DNA of 35,340 bases from Deltaproteobacteria bacterium (GTDB taxonomy: Bacteria > Desulfobacterota > Desulfobulbia > Desulfobulbales > VMSU01): NCBI GenBank assembly GCA_024275235.1, contig JAJRZN010000005.1:1-35340 (forward strand). Reading direction: 5' to 3'. Every line of letters begins with the position of its first letter. The first letter of the stretch is position 1. The notes under the pieces were generated by a model. That model was not told where the DNA came from. It worked only from the letters and a program-made list of their open reading frames with translations, and did not search any database. Position numbers and translations under genes: made by a program. Below, in pieces: positions 32,385 through 35,340 of the stretch.

Positions 32385-33314
32385 ATGCTGGATAGACGGA
32401 ATTTTCTGAAATTAGCGGCTTGTTTAAGTGCCGCTTTTGGTGTTGCTGATCTTCCGGAGCCGGTACGGGCGGCGTTAAAAAAAATTGCCCCCGACAAAGT
32501 CCCCACCCTGGTTTATTTACAAGGGCTGGCCTGTACCGGTTGTTCCATCTCCTTGTTGCAGGCCCAATCGCCAGGCGCGGTGACCATGATAACGGAATAC
32601 TCGAAACTGGCCTTTCATTCCGATTTGTCAGCCACCTCCGGGCAACAGGCCCTTAATCTGCTTGGCGACTACTTCGCGGGCCGGGCCGGGGATTATTTCC
32701 TGGCCCTTGAGGGCGCCGTTCCCCTAAGTATGCCGGAGGCCTGTGTAATTGGCGATAAAACTCTTGCTGAACATTTACTGAGCGCCGCCAGGACCATGAG
32801 CGGCGCGATAGCGGTGGGAACCTGCGCCTCCCACGGCGGCATTCCGGCGGCGGAGGGCAATCTCACGGGAGCGGTAAGTCTGAAGGAGTTTTATCAAAAA
32901 AACCAGTTGCAGCCTTTAATTATCAATATCCCCGGCTGTTCAGTGCATCCGGACTGGGTATGGAAGACCATTATCTATCTCGTCAGGGCGGGACTGCCGG
33001 AACTGATTAATGGTGGTGAGCCAAAAATGTTTTTTGAGCGTAAAGTCCATGATAACTGCCCCAGATATCATGATTTTCAACAGGAGAATTTTGCCCTTAA
33101 ATTAGGGGATAAAGGCTGCCTCTTCAAACTTGGCTGCCTGGGGCCGGATACCTACGCCGATTGTCCAAGCCGGTGGTGGAACGGCGGGCAAACCTGGTGC
33201 GTTGGGGTTAATGCCCCTTGTATTGGCTGCGCCTCCCCCATGTTCGCGGCCAAAAAAGACTTCCCGTTTTATCGGCATTTCAGCCAATCCGTAAACCAGG
33301 GAGGGGAAAAATAA
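32385..33314 (+). CDS. [NiFe] hydrogenase small subunit with Tat signal
   Basis: The 309-residue electron-transfer subunit begins with a twin-arginine signal (MLDRRNFLKLAACLSAAFGV), so the enzyme should be periplasmic. Proximal cluster ligands are Cys50, Cys53, Cys147 and Cys185 (LACTGCS, GTCASHGG, PGCSVHPDW). Distal ligands are His222, Cys225, Cys245 and Cys251. The medial site has Cys260, Cys279 and Cys282 plus an extra Cys272 in QTWCVGV, where standard enzymes have Pro; this should convert the medial [3Fe-4S] to [4Fe-4S]. The two extra proximal Cys of oxygen-tolerant enzymes are absent. AGGGA lies 8 bases before the ATG. Its stop codon directly abuts the chemoreceptor ATG. Confidence 0.95.
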   Translation: MLDRRNFLKLAACLSAAFGVADLPEPVRAALKKIAPDKVPTLVYLQGLACTGCSISLLQAQSPGAVTMITEYSKLAFHSDLSATSGQQALNLLGDYFAGRAGDYFLALEGAVPLSMPEACVIGDKTLAEHLLSAARTMSGAIAVGTCASHGGIPAAEGNLTGAVSLKEFYQKNQLQPLIINIPGCSVHPDWVWKTIIYLVRAGLPELINGGEPKMFFERKVHDNCPRYHDFQQENFALKLGDKGCLFKLGCLGPDTYADCPSRWWNGGQTWCVGVNAPCIGCASPMFAAKKDFPFYRHFSQSVNQGGEK

Positions 33315-34733
33315 ATGAACCGATTTGCCGGCTTTTCAGTAACCTCAAGACTTATTCTCTCGGTAATCATCTCCATATCCCTGGCGTTGATAGTGATTAT
33401 TGTTCTTCTGAACAGTTTTGTCAAAAGACAGATGGTCCACAGTTATATAGGCACCGTTCAGACTCTGTACAGCTCGCTGGAGTATGGGGTAAAGGGTTCT
33501 CTTGAAAAGGGGCAGATGAAGAATTTTGAGAGGCTGTTGAACAGACAAAAAAAAATCGCGGGGGTACTTGACGTATCACTCTTCGACAAGTCGGGAGCTA
33601 TAAACCTGTCATCAAGCAGTCATGATAAAGGCCACAGGCTGCCGGCTGATTTATGGAATAAGATCGTGAAGGCCCGCCAGCCGATTTTGCTGCAAGACAG
33701 TTCGAAATTAATCATGTATGCCCCGCAAATAGTGGAACCGGACTGCATACGCTGTCATCCGAGCTGGCAGAAAGGAAGCGTCGGCGGGGTTCTTTCTCTG
33801 TCCTACGACCTGAGCACCCTGAATCGGGCCATTTCACGTCTGCAGCTTTTTATGTACTGCGGCGCCTTGATTCTGCTCCTGATTATCTGTGGTATTATCC
33901 TGTTGTCCATGCGTAAAATGTTAAGTTTACCGATTAACACCATCATCGGAAATCTTCATACAAGCGCCATAAGTGTCGGTAACGCCGCCCATAAATCATC
34001 CATAAGCAGTAACTCTCTGGCGGATAACTCCAGCCATCAGGCCGCCTCGCTGGAAGAGACTTCCGCTTCACTTGAAGAATTATCTTCCATGACCCGGATG
34101 AACGCGGAGAACGCCGTTCAGGCCGATGGTTTGATGAGTGAAACCAACCGGATTATGACGGAATCAAACCTGGTCATGCAGCAGATGCAGGAGGCTATGC
34201 GTAAAATTGCCGAAAGCAATGAGGAAACAACCGTTATCTTAAAAACAATTGATCAAATAGCCTTCCAGACCAATCTGTTAGCACTGAACGCCGCGGTTGA
34301 AGCCGCCCGGGCCGGAGAGGTGGGGGCAGGATTCGCGGTGGTGGCGGATGAGGTACGCAACCTGGCCCTGCGCACCGCCGACGCGGCCCGGGATGTCTCA
34401 AATCTTCTGGCAGGCACCAGTCAACGGGTAACGACCGGGGTTGAGTTCTCCGAGAATGCCGGCCGGGCCTTCCTGGAGTCAGCCGAAAAAATCAGTAAGG
34501 CCTCTGGTATAGTTAACGAAATCACCTCCGCCTCGCAGGAGCAGGAGACCGGAATTAAGCAGCTTGTCCAGGCCATCACCGAGCTTGACAATGTTACTCA
34601 GGCCAACGCGGCGGACGCCGACAAGGCCTCCTCGGTTGCGGCTGAAATGGAATCGCAATTTGACAAACTCAAAAATGACATTACCTCCTTGATAAAGCTG
34701 GTCAGGGGTCGTGGTCACCAGTTAGAGGAGTAA
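33315..34733 (+). CDS. Methyl-accepting chemotaxis protein with periplasmic haem-c motif
   Basis: A 472-residue receptor. Membrane helices at ~11-34 and ~178-198 enclose a periplasmic domain with [10 protein letters not shown]: Cys144, Cys147 and His148 form a CxxCH haem-c attachment site. This resembles the haem-c sensor domains of Desulfovibrio DcrA and of Geobacter receptors. No clear HAMP domain follows. The cytoplasmic signalling hairpin is canonical ([34 protein letters not shown]), so it should couple to CheW/CheA. There is no C-terminal CheR-docking pentapeptide. Its ATG follows the hydrogenase small-subunit TAA with no gap, and its Shine-Dalgarno (GGGAGGGG) lies inside that gene, so the two are co-translated. 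A hydrogen or redox taxis receptor is likely. Confidence 0.93.
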   Translation: MNRFAGFSVTSRLILSVIISISLALIVIIVLLNSFVKRQMVHSYIGTVQTLYSSLEYGVKGSLEKGQMKNFERLLNRQKKIAGVLDVSLFDKSGAINLSSSSHDKGHRLPADLWNKIVKARQPILLQDSSKLIMYAPQIVEPDCIRCHPSWQKGSVGGVLSLSYDLSTLNRAISRLQLFMYCGALILLLIICGIILLSMRKMLSLPINTIIGNLHTSAISVGNAAHKSSISSNSLADNSSHQAASLEETSASLEELSSMTRMNAENAVQADGLMSETNRIMTESNLVMQQMQEAMRKIAESNEETTVILKTIDQIAFQTNLLALNAAVEAARAGEVGAGFAVVADEVRNLALRTADAARDVSNLLAGTSQRVTTGVEFSENAGRAFLESAEKISKASGIVNEITSASQEQETGIKQLVQAITELDNVTQANAADADKASSVAAEMESQFDKLKNDITSLIKLVRGRGHQLEE

Positions 34734-34902
34734 GATTATTAAAAGCTCGAAGGGTTTTCTTTGCGGGAAGATTCCCATAGGTTGTTGATAGTTGCTACTT
34801 GACAAAGTTTGTTCATCAGGTAAGTTTGACGGTAGCTTCAGGCAGGGGCTGCGGCTCTTGACTTTATAACATTTCCGCTACCACTAAGCGAGCCAGATAA
34901 GC
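34734..34902. other. Intergenic region before glgC-like gene
   Basis: This 169-base gap has no recognisable repeat or gene. TTGACA occurs at about 34799 and TTGACT at about 34857, but neither has a convincing -10 box at the right distance. No strong terminator is visible after the chemoreceptor gene. Confidence 0.5.
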
Positions 34903-35340
34903 ATGAATGATAAAAACGGTGTATTGGCAATGGTATTGGCCGGGGGCCGGGTGGATGAGCTTAACGTCCTGACTTATTACCGCCCCAAGTCGGCGGTTCC
35001 CTTCGGCGGCTTTGCCAGAGTCATTGATTTCGCTCTGAGCAATTTATTACACTCCGGCTTAGAGCGCGTGGCTGTTCTCAGCCAGTTTCGCTCCTTTTCC
35101 CTGATTAATCATATTGGCTCCGGCGCTGCCTGGGACATGATGGGCCGCTACCGGGGTATTTCTATTCTGCCGCCCTCCAGCGGTTATGGTAATTCCGGCT
35201 GGTATCGAGGCACGGCGGATTCCGTATATCAGAATCTTGATTTTGTCCAATATTATGCCCCGGAGGTGGTTCTGGTTCTTTCCGGCGATCATGTATACAA
35301 GATGGATTATCAGGCCATGCTTGATTATCACCGCGCCAAA
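34903..35340 (+). CDS. glgC: Glucose-1-phosphate adenylyltransferase-like protein, N-terminal part (3' truncated by window)
   Basis: The 146 visible codons read MNDKNGVLAMVLAGGRVDEL, then RPKSAVPFGGF, VIDFALSNLLHSGL, WYRGTADSVYQNL and VLVLSGDHVYKMDY. These are the nucleotide- and sugar-binding motifs of GlgC, which makes ADP-glucose for glycogen. The glycine after GGR in the nucleotide loop (GGRG in most enzymes) is Val here. No clear Shine-Dalgarno precedes the ATG. The C-terminal beta-helix lies outside the window. Confidence 0.9.
   Translation, partial: MNDKNGVLAMVLAGGRVDELNVLTYYRPKSAVPFGGFARVIDFALSNLLHSGLERVAVLSQFRSFSLINHIGSGAAWDMMGRYRGISILPPSSGYGNSGWYRGTADSVYQNLDFVQYYAPEVVLVLSGDHVYKMDYQAMLDYHRAK

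Overview
The window looks like a chromosomal segment of an anaerobic Gram-negative bacterium, most likely a member of the Desulfobacterota (former Deltaproteobacteria). The evidence is a Tat-exported periplasmic [NiFe] hydrogenase next to a chemoreceptor with a haem-c motif, an FmdE-family protein, a divergent 2-hydroxyacyl-CoA-dehydratase/activase pair, an LptG-type permease (so an outer membrane), the S1-SppA-IHF gene order, and a sigma54 promoter in front of glnK-amtB. This placement is inference from gene content, not from a marker tree.

Layout. 1-1.0 kb: the C-terminal part of a Rel/SpoT ppGpp enzyme, cut by the window edge. 1.06-3.24 kb: rpmB (L28), divergent from a secreted glycoside-hydrolase-like protein with a discoidin tail. 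3.2-6.5 kb, minus strand: an NMO/FabK-type flavoenzyme, pcnB and bioB in a tight operon. 6.7-7.7 kb: a HAD nucleotidase-like protein and a NUDIX hydrolase, overlapping. 7.8-10.8 kb: rpsA, sppA and an IHF/HU gene behind a good sigma70-type promoter. 10.9-12.5 kb: yciO (predicted leaderless), divergent from a short Ppx/GppA phosphatase. 12.96-15.97 kb: guaB-guaA. 15.98-20.53 kb: a three-gene signalling unit made of a GAF histidine kinase, a receiver-TPR protein and a 697-residue membrane-anchored protein with a retroviral-type zinc-knuckle motif. 20.7-21.3 kb: an FmdE-family protein whose 3' end touches what looks like an IS200/IS605 right-end relic. 21.6-24.9 kb: a sigma54 promoter with two upstream palindromes, glnK, amtB, and a class I glutamine-amidotransferase homologue that has lost its catalytic residues. 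24.9-27.4 kb, minus strand: lptG, then a shortened 2-hydroxyacyl-CoA-dehydratase-like subunit coupled to its ASKHA activase. 27.5-30.3 kb: a possible small Cys-containing ORF, a RamA-like ASKHA protein without the usual ferredoxin domain, and a DHH phosphoesterase. 30.7-34.7 kb: hydrogenase large subunit, hydrogenase small subunit and a haem-c chemoreceptor in one apparent operon. 34.9 kb to the end: the start of a glgC-like gene.

Two dispersed intergenic repeat families run through the window. Family 1 is a MITE-like element of about 200 bp with 21-bp terminal inverted repeats, a long internal hairpin and 4-bp target duplications: two full copies and one truncated, inverted copy. Family 2 is a more degenerate element beginning GTAACT, with three copies.

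The most interesting candidate system is the hydrogenase-chemoreceptor operon. The large subunit ends exactly at the final metal-binding His, with no cleavable tail, the small subunit carries a Pro-to-Cys change at the medial cluster, and the receptor start codon directly abuts the small-subunit stop codon. A plausible reading is a periplasmic hydrogen or redox sensing module wired to chemotaxis. The zinc-knuckle signalling operon and the amtB-linked pseudo-glutaminase are the next best candidates. No tRNA, rRNA, CRISPR array or intact transposase gene was recognised.
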